Shown: positions 26,671-35,846, numbered from the stretch's first letter. The stretch is DNA of 64,000 nucleotides from Rhodobacterales bacterium (GCA_002747325.1 PDOZ01000028.1:1-64000), one strand, 5' to 3'. Numbers and translations are program-made. The notes: generated by a model not told the origin, from the sequence alone.

Positions 26671-28806
26671 CTACGGTTTTCGCCGGAGATCGCGATGTCG
26701 CTTCACTTCCGCCACATCACGCTCCGCTTCCAAAACTAACATCACCTCCGAGAGGTGCTTACGGTCCCTCAATTCCACGTCAATGACCAGCCGGAAAAAA
26801 TCCGGCTTGCGGTCTTCAAAGCGCATGTCGGAGATATTGGCATTCTGCTCGCCGATCAACGTGCAAAGCCGGCCCAGAACCCCCGCATCGTTGGAAATGG
26901 TCACATCCAGACTGACCGTGTGTTCGGCGGCATGTTCGCCGGAATGCCAATGCACATCGACCCAGCGATCGCTTTCCTCCGCCAGTTCTTCCAGCACTTC
27001 ACAGTAAATTGCATGCACAACGATCCCACGGCCCGGATATTTGATGCCAACAATGCGTTCGCCCGGAAGCGGTTGACAACATTGAGCAATTTCATGGCTC
27101 TGACCCGGTTCAAGACCGATTACCGCGTCTTCCGGGTCGATGGTGCCGTTCTCCGTCGCCTCCGGATACACCGCTGCGATCACATCGCGCACCGCCAATT
27201 CCGACGACCCGATGCGCGCCAGCAATTCCTCTTTGTCCGGCAGGCCAAGCTGACGCGCGGCGGTTTCCAGCACCTTGTCGGTCAACTCCCGTCCCACATG
27301 CTCAAAGCCAATCCGCGCCAACGTCCGCCCCGAGGAAATGAACTTGTTGCGATTACGGATGCGCAGACGGCGACGAATCGCGCTTTTGGCCCGGCCCGTG
27401 GCGACAATATCGACCCAAACCGCCTCCGGTTCGCCGCCCTCCGCCGTGATGATCTCGACCGCCTGCCCGTTGCGCAAACGACTCCACAGCGGCACCCGGC
27501 TGCCGTTTACCTTGGCGCCGGTGCAGTTATCGCCAATATCCGTGTGAACCGCATAGGCAAAATCCAGAGGCGTCGCCCCGCGTGGCAGTTTCACCACCTC
27601 GCCCTTCGGCGTGAAGCAGAACACCTTGTCGGCGTACATTTCCAGCTTCACATGCTCGAGAAAATCCGTGTGGTCGTCGGCGTTTTCCAGCCGCTCCGAA
27701 AGACGCGCAACCCATTTGGCCGGATCGACCGCGAAGGGGTTGGAAACCCGCACCCCGTCACGATAGGACCAATGCGCCGCAACCCCAACTTCCGCCACCT
27801 GATGCATCTGCATGGTGCGGATTTGCACCTCGATGCGCCGCCCCTTATGACCGGAAACGGTGGTGTGGATCGAACGGTAGCCGTTGGTTTTGGGCTGGGA
27901 AATGTAATCCTTGAACCGCCCCGGGACCATCTCCCATTTACCATGAATCAGGCCCAGCGCGCGGTAACAATCCTCCCGCGTCCGCGTAATGACCCGAAAG
28001 CCGAAAACATCGGAAACCATTGAAAAGGTTAGCTTTTTCGCCTCCATCTTGCGCCAGATGGAATAGGGGCGCTTGGCGCGGCCATAGACCTGCGCCTCGA
28101 TGCCCTCCGCCGCAAGCATGTCGGTAATTTCCTGCTGGATCTCCTCGATCAGCGCATCCGTGCCCGTAAGCTTGGAGACATAGCGGCGCATGATCGACGC
28201 ACGCGCCTCCGGGTTCAGCGTTTTGAACGCGAGGTCTTCCAACTCCTCGCGCATGCCCTGCATCCCCATCCGCCCGGCCAGCGGCGCGTAGATATCCATG
28301 GTTTCACGCGCTTTTTGCACCTGCTTTTCCCGCCGCATGGCGTCGATGGTGCGCATATTGTGCAAACGGTCAGCGAATTTCACCAGAATGACCCGGATGT
28401 CCTTCGACATGGCCATGAACAGCTTGCGAAAATTCTCCGCCTGTTTGGTTTCCGACGACGACAACTCGATCTTGGTCAGATTGGTGACGCCATCGACCAG
28501 TTCAGCAATTTCCGGGCTAAATTCCTCGGCGATGTCCTGATAGCTCGATTCGGTGTCTTCAATCGTGTCGTGCAGCAAGCCGGTGATAATCGTCGCATCG
28601 TCCAGATTCTGCTCCGCCAGAATACCCGCCACCGCAATCGGATGGGTGAAATACGGCTCGCCGGACTTGCGCCACTGATCGCGGTGCATGTCGCGCGCAT
28701 ACCAAAACGCCTTCTCGATCAGAGCAGCATCGGTTTTCGGGTTATAGGAACGGACCTTCGCCAGAAGATTGGCGCAATCGGTCTCGAATTCCCATTCTTT
28801 CGACAA
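26671..28806 (-). CDS. rsh: Bifunctional (p)ppGpp synthetase/hydrolase, RelA/SpoT homologue
   Basis: A 711-residue Rsh. Order: HD hydrolase domain (about 30-180, with GLLHDTIEDT and VKFADRLHNMRT), synthetase domain (about 230-350, DVFGFRVITRTREDCYRALG and QPKTNGYRSIHT), TGS (about 385-450, CFTPKGEVVKLPRGATPLDFAY) and a C-terminal ACT domain (about 630-705). The intact HD motif means both synthesis and hydrolysis are likely; most alphaproteobacteria have a single such enzyme. The start is a TTG at 28806 (SKEWEFE follows), and the GAGGAG site that serves it overlaps the rpoZ stop codon. Confidence 0.96.
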   Translation of the reverse strand: MSKEWEFETDCANLLAKVRSYNPKTDAALIEKAFWYARDMHRDQWRKSGEPYFTHPIAVAGILAEQNLDDATIITGLLHDTIEDTESSYQDIAEEFSPEIAELVDGVTNLTKIELSSSETKQAENFRKLFMAMSKDIRVILVKFADRLHNMRTIDAMRREKQVQKARETMDIYAPLAGRMGMQGMREELEDLAFKTLNPEARASIMRRYVSKLTGTDALIEEIQQEITDMLAAEGIEAQVYGRAKRPYSIWRKMEAKKLTFSMVSDVFGFRVITRTREDCYRALGLIHGKWEMVPGRFKDYISQPKTNGYRSIHTTVSGHKGRRIEVQIRTMQMHQVAEVGVAAHWSYRDGVRVSNPFAVDPAKWVARLSERLENADDHTDFLEHVKLEMYADKVFCFTPKGEVVKLPRGATPLDFAYAVHTDIGDNCTGAKVNGSRVPLWSRLRNGQAVEIITAEGGEPEAVWVDIVATGRAKSAIRRRLRIRNRNKFISSGRTLARIGFEHVGRELTDKVLETAARQLGLPDKEELLARIGSSELAVRDVIAAVYPEATENGTIDPEDAVIGLEPGQSHEIAQCCQPLPGERIVGIKYPGRGIVVHAIYCEVLEELAEESDRWVDVHWHSGEHAAEHTVSLDVTISNDAGVLGRLCTLIGEQNANISDMRFEDRKPDFFRLVIDVELRDRKHLSEVMLVLEAERDVAEVKRHRDLRRKP

Positions 28807-28817
28807 TGAGGGGCTCC

Positions 28818-29174
28818 TCAGCCCTGGCTGTTGGCTTCCAGCAATGCCCGCAGCAGGTCTTCATCCGGCATATCGTCTTCCGCCGGTTTATCAGCGGCTT
28901 CCGCCCCCATGAGCATCGCCATATCGTCCTCTTCCGGGCGATCGACTTCGTTCTGGGTCTGGTGGCTCTCGATCATGCGCTCGCGCAGATCGGCAACCGA
29001 CTGCCGCTCCTCGGCGATTTCGCGCAGGGCCACGACCGGGTTCTTGTCGTTGTCCCGATCCACCGTAATCTCGGCGCCCGCAGAAATCTCACGCGCACGA
29101 TGCGACGCGAGCATCACCAGCTCGAAACGGTTCGGAACCTTGTCAACGCAATCTTCGACGGTAACGCGGGCCAT
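28818..29174 (-). CDS. rpoZ: RNA polymerase omega subunit
   Basis: A 118-residue protein with the omega core [31 protein letters not shown] and VALREIAE in the first 65 residues. The rest is an acidic, low-complexity tail (EEDD and EDDMPDED stretches), making it longer than E. coli omega (91). It aids RNA polymerase assembly. As in E. coli it precedes the (p)ppGpp enzyme gene, and its stop codon overlaps the ribosome-binding site of rsh. The start follows CTGGAG. Confidence 0.95.
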   Translation of the reverse strand: MARVTVEDCVDKVPNRFELVMLASHRAREISAGAEITVDRDNDKNPVVALREIAEERQSVADLRERMIESHQTQNEVDRPEEDDMAMLMGAEAADKPAEDDMPDEDLLRALLEANSQG

Positions 29175-29238
29175 AGCTATGCTCCAGAAATTCGGAATTG
29201 AACCGCTTGTTTACGGGGCAAATTCCGCTTTGGCAAGG

Positions 29239-29279
29239 CTGATTCGCGGCGCCACACGGGGCAACGCCGCGAAAATCAG
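29239..29279 (-). terminator. Strong hairpin after the thiolase gene
   Basis: On the minus strand CTGATT-TT-CGCGGCG pairs with CGCCGCG-AATCAG around a 13-nt loop (13 bp with a two-base bulge), starting 11 bp after the thiolase stop. No T-run follows, so this is a hairpin-type transcript end rather than a classical terminator. Confidence 0.5.
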
Positions 29280-29290
29280 TTAAATTTTAC

Positions 29291-30469
29291 TTATCCAAGC
29301 CGTTCCAGCGCGATGGCGATGCCCTGACCGCCGCCAATGCACATGGTCACAAGACCATAGCGACCGCCGGTGCGCTCCAGCTCATAGAGCGTCTTGATGG
29401 TGATGATGGCGCCGGTCGCGCCAACCGGATGGCCCAGCGCAATGGCGCCACCATTCGGGTTCACTTTCGCAGGATCGAAGCCCAGCGCATTGCTCACCGC
29501 CAGCGCCTGTGCCGCGAAAGCCTCGTTCGATTCGATCACGTCGAAATCACCCGGCTTGAGGCCGGTTTTGGCACAAAGCTGTTCGACCGCCGGGATCGGG
29601 CCGATGCCCATCACCTCGGGGCGCACCCCGGCAACGGCATAGCCCACGATCCGGGCGCGCGGGGTCAGTCCCGCCGCTTTCGCCGCCTCCTCGCGGGCAA
29701 GCACCATCGCCGCCGCGCCGTCATTGATGCCGGAGGCGTTGCCCGCCGTAACCGTTCCGTCCTTCTGGAAGGCCGGGCGCAGACCTGCGAGTGCTTCCGC
29801 CGAGGTGGCTTTCGGGTGTTCGTCCGTGTCAAACGCCACCGTGTCGCGTTTCACACGCACCTCAATCGGCACGATCTGGTCCTTGAAATACCCGGCCTCG
29901 ATGGCCTTGGCGGCGCGGGTCTGGCTCTCAAGCGCAAACGCGTCCTGTGCTTCGCGGGTCACGCCATGTTCCGCCGCAACATTCTCCGCCGTGATCCCCA
30001 TATGGCCGGTGCCGAAGGGGCAATTCAGCGCGCCGAGCATCATGTCCTGCGCGCCCGCATCGCCCATCTTCTGCCCCCACCGCGCCTGCGGCAGGATATA
30101 AGGCGCGCGGCTCATGCTCTCCGCCCCGCCTGCGAGTGCAAAATCCGCATCGCCCAGCATCAACCCCTGCGCGGCGGAAACAATCGCCTGCGCACCGGAG
30201 CCGCACAGCCGGTTAACGTTCATCGCCGGCGTCCCATAGGGAATGCCCGCTTCCATCGCCGCGACGCGAGACAGATACATATCGCGCGGCTCGGTATTGA
30301 TGACGTGACCAAACACCACATTGCCGATCTGCTCCGGCGCAACGCCCGCACGCTGCATGGCCTCACGGGCAACAATCGCGCCCAGAGCCGAAGGCGGCGT
30401 TGCGGCCAGCGAACCGCCGAAAGCGCCAATCGCGGTGCGCGCACCGCCAAGAATCACAACATTTTCCAT
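29291..30469 (-). CDS. Acetyl-CoA acetyltransferase / beta-ketothiolase
   Basis: A 392-residue thiolase. The nucleophilic Cys is in NRLCGSGAQA (about residue 89), the His in NEAFAAQALA, and the second Cys in TMCIGGGQGIAIALE. Size and sequence fit biosynthetic or degradative acetoacetyl-CoA thiolases (PhaA/BktB/AtoB). The start follows AGAGGAGATTCAGT. It would supply or use acetoacetyl-CoA for polyhydroxybutyrate and the ethylmalonyl-CoA pathway. No phaB or phaC next to it, so the exact partner is open. Confidence 0.94.
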   Translation of the reverse strand: MENVVILGGARTAIGAFGGSLAATPPSALGAIVAREAMQRAGVAPEQIGNVVFGHVINTEPRDMYLSRVAAMEAGIPYGTPAMNVNRLCGSGAQAIVSAAQGLMLGDADFALAGGAESMSRAPYILPQARWGQKMGDAGAQDMMLGALNCPFGTGHMGITAENVAAEHGVTREAQDAFALESQTRAAKAIEAGYFKDQIVPIEVRVKRDTVAFDTDEHPKATSAEALAGLRPAFQKDGTVTAGNASGINDGAAAMVLAREEAAKAAGLTPRARIVGYAVAGVRPEVMGIGPIPAVEQLCAKTGLKPGDFDVIESNEAFAAQALAVSNALGFDPAKVNPNGGAIALGHPVGATGAIITIKTLYELERTGGRYGLVTMCIGGGQGIAIALERLG

Positions 30470-30604
30470 ACTGAATCTCCTCTTTGCGCCGATCCTAACG
30501 CGGAAATGCCGGGCGCGCGGCGTGACGTTCCGTCACCCACACGGAAAGCCCCTCTTGCACTTGCCCCTTATGCTGTGTCAGGTGGCGAAAACACCGGAGT
30601 CTTC

Positions 30605-31783
30605 ATGCGCCTCGCTATCGCCATCCTGATCGTCGCTTATGTGTTAAGCCAGTTTTTCCGCGCCTTTCTGCCGGTGATGACGCCCGTTCTGTCCGCCGAT
30701 CTGGGAGTGACCGCCGGGGATTTGTCGCGCGCCAACGGGCTTTGGTTCCTGATCTTTGCCGCGATGCAGATCCCGGTGGGCTGGGCGCTGGACCGTTTCG
30801 GGCCGCGCAGACTGACCTCCCTCCTGCTCGCCCTTGGCGGAGGCGGTGGCGCGGCGCTGTTTGCGCTGGCACAAAACCCGTTTCAGATCCAGATGGCCGT
30901 CGCCCTGACCGGCATCGGCTGCGCGCCAGTGCTGATGGCGTCCTATTTCATCTTCGCGCGCATGTATCCGCCCGCCCTGTTCGGCACCCTCGCGGGGCTG
31001 TCGCTGGGCATTGGGTCGCTGGGCAATATCTTTTCCTCCATGCCCACCGCCTATGCCATTGAGACCGTCGGCTGGCGCGGGACCATGTGGGGGGTCGCGG
31101 GCCTGACCTTCGCGGTATCGGCGCTAATCTTCCTGATGGTCAAAGACCCACCGCCGGTCAAACACGCCAAAACCGAAGGGTCGCTGTGGACTTTGCTGAA
31201 AATGCCCGTCCTCTGGGCCATCTTGCCGATCATGGCGATCAATTACGCGCCTTCCGCCTCGCTGCGCGGCTCCTGGGCCGGGCCGTATCTGGGCGATGTA
31301 TTCGGGCTTTCCACCACGGGGATCGGGCAGGTAACGCTGGTCATGGGGCTGGCGATGATCGCGGGGGCACTGCTGGTCAGTCCGATGGACCGCGTTCTGG
31401 GCAGCCGCAAATGGGTGGTCTTTCCGGCGGGAGCCATCTCCGTCGCCGGGCTGTTTGCCCTTTGGGCCATGCCGGATCGCGGTGTCATCCCCTCGGCGGT
31501 GATCTTCGCCATCATCGGCTTCTTCGGCTCGACTTACCCGATGATCATGGCCCATGCGCGCAGCTTCATGCCCGACCACCTTGTCGGACGCGGCGTGACC
31601 TTTTTCAACCTCGTTTCCATGGCCGGGGCCGGGATATTCCAGTTCAGCTCCGCCTGGGTTTATCAGGCCACCACCGTTCCCGGCGACCCGCTGATTGCCT
31701 ACCGCGCCCTGTTTCTTTACTTCGCCATCCCCGCCGCCATCGGCACCGCGTTGTATCTCTTCAGTCACGACCGCACCGACTGA
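30605..31783 (+). CDS. MFS transporter
   Basis: A 392-residue protein with about 12 hydrophobic helices and the MFS loop GWALDRFGPRRLTS (between helices 2 and 3), plus ASYFIFARMYPPALFGTLAGLSLG in the first half. I start at the ATG at 30605 after CGGAGTCTTC; the ORF track's 784-residue version runs 392 codons upstream, antisense to the thiolase gene, and is an artefact. Substrate unknown; no biosynthetic neighbour gives a hint. Divergent from the thiolase gene. Confidence 0.9.
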   Translation: MRLAIAILIVAYVLSQFFRAFLPVMTPVLSADLGVTAGDLSRANGLWFLIFAAMQIPVGWALDRFGPRRLTSLLLALGGGGGAALFALAQNPFQIQMAVALTGIGCAPVLMASYFIFARMYPPALFGTLAGLSLGIGSLGNIFSSMPTAYAIETVGWRGTMWGVAGLTFAVSALIFLMVKDPPPVKHAKTEGSLWTLLKMPVLWAILPIMAINYAPSASLRGSWAGPYLGDVFGLSTTGIGQVTLVMGLAMIAGALLVSPMDRVLGSRKWVVFPAGAISVAGLFALWAMPDRGVIPSAVIFAIIGFFGSTYPMIMAHARSFMPDHLVGRGVTFFNLVSMAGAGIFQFSSAWVYQATTVPGDPLIAYRALFLYFAIPAAIGTALYLFSHDRTD

Positions 31784-31864
31784 CAAAACTTGTAGTTTTC
31801 CTTTTCGCTCGCTTGCGATAAACGCGGGGCCGGTCCGCTGTGGACCGGATAAAAGGAGATCCCG

Positions 31865-32887
31865 ATGGGTTACAAAGTCGTCGTCGCGGGCGCCACGGGC
31901 AATGTGGGCCGCGAAATGCTGAACATCCTGGCCGAGCGCCAGTTTCCGGTGGATGAGATTGCCGCGCTGGCAAGCCGTCGTTCGCTGGGCACCGAAGTGA
32001 GCTTTGGCGACAAGACCCTCATTACCAAAGACATTGAGGATTTCGACTTCGCCGGCTGGGACATGGCGCTGTTCGCCATCGGTTCGGACGCAACGAAGAA
32101 ATACGCGCCAATCGCGGCGGCGGCAGGCTGCACCGTGATCGACAATTCGTCGCTGCACCGCTACGACCCGGACATCCCGCTGATCGTGCCCGAGGTGAAC
32201 CCGGACGCGATCCACGATTACGCCAGGAAAAACATCATCGCCAACCCGAACTGCTCCACGGCGCAGATGGTTGTCGCCCTCAAACCGCTGCATGACCGCG
32301 CGCGGATCAAGCGGGTTGTGGTCTCGACCTATCAGTCGGTTTCCGGCTCCGGCAAGGATGCGATTGACGAGCTTTGGAACCAGACCAAGGGCATGTATGT
32401 GCCGGGACAGGAAGTTGCGCCCAAGGTTTACACCAAGCAAATCGCTTTCAACGTCATTCCGCATATCGACGTGTTCATGGATTCGGGCGACACCAAGGAA
32501 GAATGGAAGATGATCGCCGAGACCAAGAAGATCGTCGACCCGGAGATCAAGATCACGGCGACCTGCGTCCGGGTTCCGGTTTTCGTTGGCCATTCCGAAT
32601 CGATCAACATCGAATTCGAGGACTTCCTCGACGAGGACGAAGCCCGCGAAATCCTGCGCACCGCGCCGGGCCTGCTGGTTGTCGACAAGCGCGAAGACGG
32701 GGGTTACGTCACGCCGGTCGAGTGCGTTGGCGATTTCGCAACCTTCATCTCGCGCATCCGGCAGGATGTCACCGTTGAGAACGGCCTCAACCTCTGGTGT
32801 GTCTCGGACAACCTGCGCAAAGGCGCGGCGCTCAATGCGGTGCAGATTGCCGAGCTTTTGGGCCGCGAAGTGCTGAAGAAGGGTTAA
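31865..32887 (+). CDS. asd: Aspartate-semialdehyde dehydrogenase
   Basis: A 340-residue NADPH-dependent enzyme of the Lys/Met/Thr and diaminopimelate route. N-terminal GATGNVGREML binds the cofactor, the catalytic Cys lies in NPNCSTAQM (about residue 133), and SVSGSGKDAIDEL and VRVPVFVGHSE are family motifs. The start follows AAAGGAGATCCCG. Monocistronic by appearance. Confidence 0.97.
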   Translation: MGYKVVVAGATGNVGREMLNILAERQFPVDEIAALASRRSLGTEVSFGDKTLITKDIEDFDFAGWDMALFAIGSDATKKYAPIAAAAGCTVIDNSSLHRYDPDIPLIVPEVNPDAIHDYARKNIIANPNCSTAQMVVALKPLHDRARIKRVVVSTYQSVSGSGKDAIDELWNQTKGMYVPGQEVAPKVYTKQIAFNVIPHIDVFMDSGDTKEEWKMIAETKKIVDPEIKITATCVRVPVFVGHSESINIEFEDFLDEDEAREILRTAPGLLVVDKREDGGYVTPVECVGDFATFISRIRQDVTVENGLNLWCVSDNLRKGAALNAVQIAELLGREVLKKG

Positions 32888-32907
32888 ACCCTGTCTGAGC
32901 AGCCGGA

Positions 32908-33453
32908 TCACATCGGCTCGAAAATGTTCCAAAGGTCGTCTGCGTCTTGCGCGCGGGCGGCCTTTTTCGTTGCGCCCCTCTTTGCGTCAAAGCGCCGCGC
33001 GCGGGTTTCCATGAGCGCCAGCGCCCCGGCGGACCTCCCGCTACGCTCCAGCTTTGGTTTGAGGATACGGCGCATCTGCTTTGCATGGCCCGGCATCGGA
33101 GCGCAGAACCGGCGCACAAGCTGCCCATATGTATAGCCCAGTTCGGTGGAATCGCAGACCGCGCGCCCGTCGAAACGCGAATGCAGCCGCAGCCCCGCCC
33201 CGTCCGGGCGCAGCTCAAAGCCACGTTTGATCAGGCGCGCCTGCAAATCGTCCCAGTCGCGCGCCATCGCGAGGGCCGGACTGAGGGCCAATCGCAAATG
33301 TTCGATCATTTCCGGCGCGGTCGGGGGCGCATCGGCTTCCAGCGCAAGGTTACGGATCATCGCAGCAACGGTAATGCCTTGTGCATCTGCGGCAACAGAG
33401 AGGCGGGCAGCGACAGAATCGGGCAGGGTGATGGTGTAGTTTTGATAGGTCAT
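32908..33453 (-). CDS. Hypothetical protein with CopG/RHH-like N-terminus
   Basis: A 181-residue protein I do not recognise. Residues 1-35 (NYTITLPDSVAARLSVAADAQG) look like a ribbon-helix-helix DNA-binding segment. The middle (RLIKRGFELRPDGAGLRLHSRFDG, then STELGYTYGQLVRRF) resembles a short domain found at the ends of plasmid relaxases, which is a loose similarity only. The C-terminus is basic and rich in Arg/Ala/Lys. No other mobile-element gene is nearby, and coding style matches the surroundings. Convergent with asd. Confidence 0.7.
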   Translation of the reverse strand: MTYQNYTITLPDSVAARLSVAADAQGITVAAMIRNLALEADAPPTAPEMIEHLRLALSPALAMARDWDDLQARLIKRGFELRPDGAGLRLHSRFDGRAVCDSTELGYTYGQLVRRFCAPMPGHAKQMRRILKPKLERSGRSAGALALMETRARRFDAKRGATKKAARAQDADDLWNIFEPM

Positions 33454-33604
33454 GCGCCTGTGCTACCGCCTTAACCTTAACATCCGGTGAATCGCCGCCC
33501 CTTTTTTCACCCCAACGGCCAGCTTTCGCCGATACCGCGCGGGCAACCTTGCGCAAGCGGGGCCAGCGGCTAGGGTCGCTGCATTAACCAACAAAGGACA
33601 CAAA

Positions 33605-35221
33605 ATGCGCCTCGTTACCTCCTCTCTCCTCGCCCTGCTCGCCGCCACCCCCGCTCTGGCGGATGATTATTACGACGCCGCGCCGATCCGCGCCGTGACC
33701 GTATTTTCGCAAGGCGCCGAGATGATCCGTCGGGTCGATCTGGACCTGCCGCCGGGCGAGCATCGCATTTTCCTGCCGGTCGAAACGCTCAATCCGGGCA
33801 ATCCGCTGCCGCGCCTCATGGCCAGCGAAGGCATTACCATCGGCGCCGTTGCCGCGCGCAAAGCGCCGGTCACGGGCGCAGAAGCCTTTTTCACCGAACC
33901 GCAACAGCGCGCTTTCGAGGCGCTGGAAGCCGCCGAAGACGCCCTCAAGGCGCATCAAAGCGAAAAAGCCGCCCGTGGCGCGCGGATTGAAGCGCTCAAG
34001 ACGCGGATTGCCTTTCTGCAAGCGATGCAGCCGGATAGCACCATGAGCGCGCAGGATCTGACGGAAGTCGCGGAAGTGCTGACGACGGACATCGCCAAAA
34101 GCACGGCGGAAATGGTGCGGGCACGCACGGAACTGGACGCGTTTGCGCAAGGGGGCGAGGCCTTGCAACAGGCGATGCAGGAAGCGCGCCGGGCCTTTGA
34201 GCGCAGCGGCGCGATGCTGGACGTGGCCGGGATGCTGGAAGTGCGCGTGTCGGCGCAAAAACCGGGACCGATGACGCTGGAACTGACGAATTTCACCCAT
34301 GATGCGTACTGGAACATGGATTATGACATCAATCTGGACCGGAAGGCGGGGCGCGTAACCATCGACCGCAAGCTGGCGGTGCGGCATCGCTCCGAAACCC
34401 TGTGGCGCGACGTGATGCTGACCCTGTCCACGTCACAACCGCACGGCGCGATTGAACCAAGCACGGTGTTCCCGGACAAGGCCGGGCTTTCCCAGCCGTT
34501 CAACTATTCGCCCGACGTCAGCGCAATCAAGGCGGAAGCCCGTAGCATGGAAGCGCCCGCAGGCGCGGCTGATATGATCACGGCCAGCACCGAGTTTGAC
34601 GGGCTGAACCTGACCTATACCTACCCGCAGACGGTAACGATCGGCGGGGGCGAGAGCGTGGAACTGGCGCTGGACCAACTGACCACCGCCGCCAACGCGA
34701 AAATCCTCGCCGCCCCGCGCCATGACGAAACCGCCTTCCTGCTGGCGGACATTGTGAACGACACCGGCGAGCCGCTGCTGCCCGGCGAAGTCAATTTCCT
34801 GCGCGACGGGCATTTCGTCGGGCGCTCCGGCATCGACGTGATCCCCGCCGGCGCCGAGGCCACCCTGCCCTTCGGCCCAATGCAGCAAATCCGCCTCGCA
34901 ACCCATTTCGAGAACAACGAGGAAGGCGATACCGGCATTCTGACCCGCTCCAACACGCGCTCACAAAAGATCAGCTTTACGGTCGAGAACCTCACCGGCG
35001 AGACACAGGATGTGCGCGCCCTCTTCGCCCTGCCGTTTTCCGAGCAGGAGCGGCTGACGGTCAAGGTCAAAGCCACCCCCGCGCCCGACGAAACCGACCT
35101 TGAGAAGAGGCGTGGCGTATCGGCGTGGGATCTGACATTGCAACCGGGGGAATTGCGCGAGGTGCAGATCGAGGTCGATTTGAACTGGCCGGATGGGGAA
35201 ATGCTGTTCTGGAACCCGTAA
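33605..35221 (+). CDS. Exported DUF4139 (MuiA-type) protein
   Basis: A 538-residue protein with a Sec signal peptide (LLALLAATPALA-DD cut near 20). After a beta domain, a coiled-coil segment (about 100-190, Ala/Glu/Arg-rich heptads) leads to the large C-terminal DUF4139 beta domain (about 215-538), with LWRDVMLTLSTSQP and NYSPDVSAIKAEA. Related proteins are called mucoidy inhibitor MuiA, but no mechanism is known. Ribosome-binding site AAAGGACACAAA. Followed by a strong terminator. Confidence 0.87.
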   Translation: MRLVTSSLLALLAATPALADDYYDAAPIRAVTVFSQGAEMIRRVDLDLPPGEHRIFLPVETLNPGNPLPRLMASEGITIGAVAARKAPVTGAEAFFTEPQQRAFEALEAAEDALKAHQSEKAARGARIEALKTRIAFLQAMQPDSTMSAQDLTEVAEVLTTDIAKSTAEMVRARTELDAFAQGGEALQQAMQEARRAFERSGAMLDVAGMLEVRVSAQKPGPMTLELTNFTHDAYWNMDYDINLDRKAGRVTIDRKLAVRHRSETLWRDVMLTLSTSQPHGAIEPSTVFPDKAGLSQPFNYSPDVSAIKAEARSMEAPAGAADMITASTEFDGLNLTYTYPQTVTIGGGESVELALDQLTTAANAKILAAPRHDETAFLLADIVNDTGEPLLPGEVNFLRDGHFVGRSGIDVIPAGAEATLPFGPMQQIRLATHFENNEEGDTGILTRSNTRSQKISFTVENLTGETQDVRALFALPFSEQERLTVKVKATPAPDETDLEKRRGVSAWDLTLQPGELREVQIEVDLNWPDGEMLFWNP

Positions 35222-35243
35222 CTATCCCCTGATAGCCAATACC

Positions 35244-35270
35244 AAAAGCCCGTATAATGTACGGGCTTTT
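35244..35270 (+). terminator. Rho-independent terminator after the DUF4139 gene
   Basis: AAAAGCCCGTA and TACGGGCTTTT make a perfect 11-bp stem around TAATG, followed by GTTTTTATT. It separates the DUF4139 gene from the small ORF pair. Confidence 0.93.
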
Positions 35271-35277
35271 GTTTTTA

Positions 35278-35298
35278 TTGCGTAGAAAATTTTCGCAA
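35278..35298. promoter_or_regulatory. TTGCG...CGCAA inverted repeat upstream of the small ORF pair
   Basis: TTGCG-TAGAAAATTTT-CGCAA is an inverted repeat of 5-bp arms, with the inner perfect palindrome GAAAATTTTC. It lies in the 192-bp gap before the first small ORF. It could be an operator; short arms make chance occurrence possible. Confidence 0.25.
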
Positions 35299-35462
35299 AG
35301 GGGCACCGTTTCGCCGCATTGCTGCACGAAAGCCGCCACCATCTCTGGCAAATGTTCAGGGGTCGGAAGCGCAGGGCGCCCCGATGGAAGGAGAACCTTC
35401 CGCCGCAAGGCACGGGCCGAGAACCGGCGACCAACGAATCGTCAGTCCAAGGGAGCAGCACC

Positions 35463-35648
35463 ATGCACGATAACGTCATCGCATTTACTGGCCGCAAAGC
35501 CGCCCGCGCCGCCCAGATCGGCCGCAAACGTTTGGAAAACAATGTCATTTCTTTCGCGGAAAACACCCGCGAAACCCTTCACCGACACACGCCAAACGGC
35601 CTGTTCTTCACCACCGATGTTCTCGCCACACCCGGCGATTGCGCCTGA
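35463..35648 (+). CDS. Small basic protein 1 of a tandem pair
   Basis: A 61-residue ORF, MHDNVIAFTGRKAARAAQIG, basic in its first half. The start is the ATG at 35463 with AAGGGAGCAGCACC upstream; the track's longer version is unsupported. It has an internal echo, NVIAFTGRKAARA and NNVISFAENTRE. No known domain. It lies after a terminator and is followed 18 bp later by a second small ORF with a strong ribosome-binding site. Confidence 0.6.
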   Translation: MHDNVIAFTGRKAARAAQIGRKRLENNVISFAENTRETLHRHTPNGLFFTTDVLATPGDCA

Positions 35649-35666
35649 GCTAAAGGAGTCAAAATC

Positions 35667-35846
35667 ATGGAAACGAATTACATCGAACGCATCCGCGAAG
35701 GTCGCATCGCCGCCCTGCAATCGCTCCGGTTTCATGTGCGTCGTCAGGCAGAAGTGGTCACCATACAGACCCGCACCGCGCCGCCGACCTTCCACTCCGT
35801 GCGCAAACCCGAGCCGCTGCTGCTGACAGAGCGGGTGGCCGCGTAA
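35667..35846 (+). CDS. Small basic protein 2 of a tandem pair (not in the ORF track)
   Basis: A 59-residue ORF just under the ORF-track limit. It reads METNYIERIREGRIAALQSL, then a basic middle FHVRRQAEVV, and ends LLLTERVAA. The ATG at 35667 is preceded by TAAAGGAGTCAAAATC, one of the best ribosome-binding sites in the window. Arg/Gln-rich, probably helical at the N-terminus, no signal peptide. Function unknown; the strong ribosome-binding site and its position behind ORF 1 argue for a real gene. Confidence 0.62.
   Translation: METNYIERIREGRIAALQSLRFHVRRQAEVVTIQTRTAPPTFHSVRKPEPLLLTERVAA

Noticed and set aside
25096-26739. A 547-codon plus-strand ORF across acpS, pdxJ and the DUF2062 gene
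   Set aside because: Antisense shadow with Arg/His/Pro-rich composition and no family motif.
29429-30604. The long N-terminal extension of the MFS ORF
   Set aside because: It is antisense to the thiolase gene; a good ribosome-binding site and hydrophobic start exist at 30605.
33454-33604. Possible mobile-element context for the RHH-like hypothetical gene
   Set aside because: No transposase, integrase, terminal repeats or composition shift around it; the relaxase-like similarity is too loose.
35384-35473. A 29-codon ORF (starting MEGEPSAARHG) just before the small ORF pair
   Set aside because: It overlaps the start of the better-supported ORF in another frame and has a weaker initiation signal.
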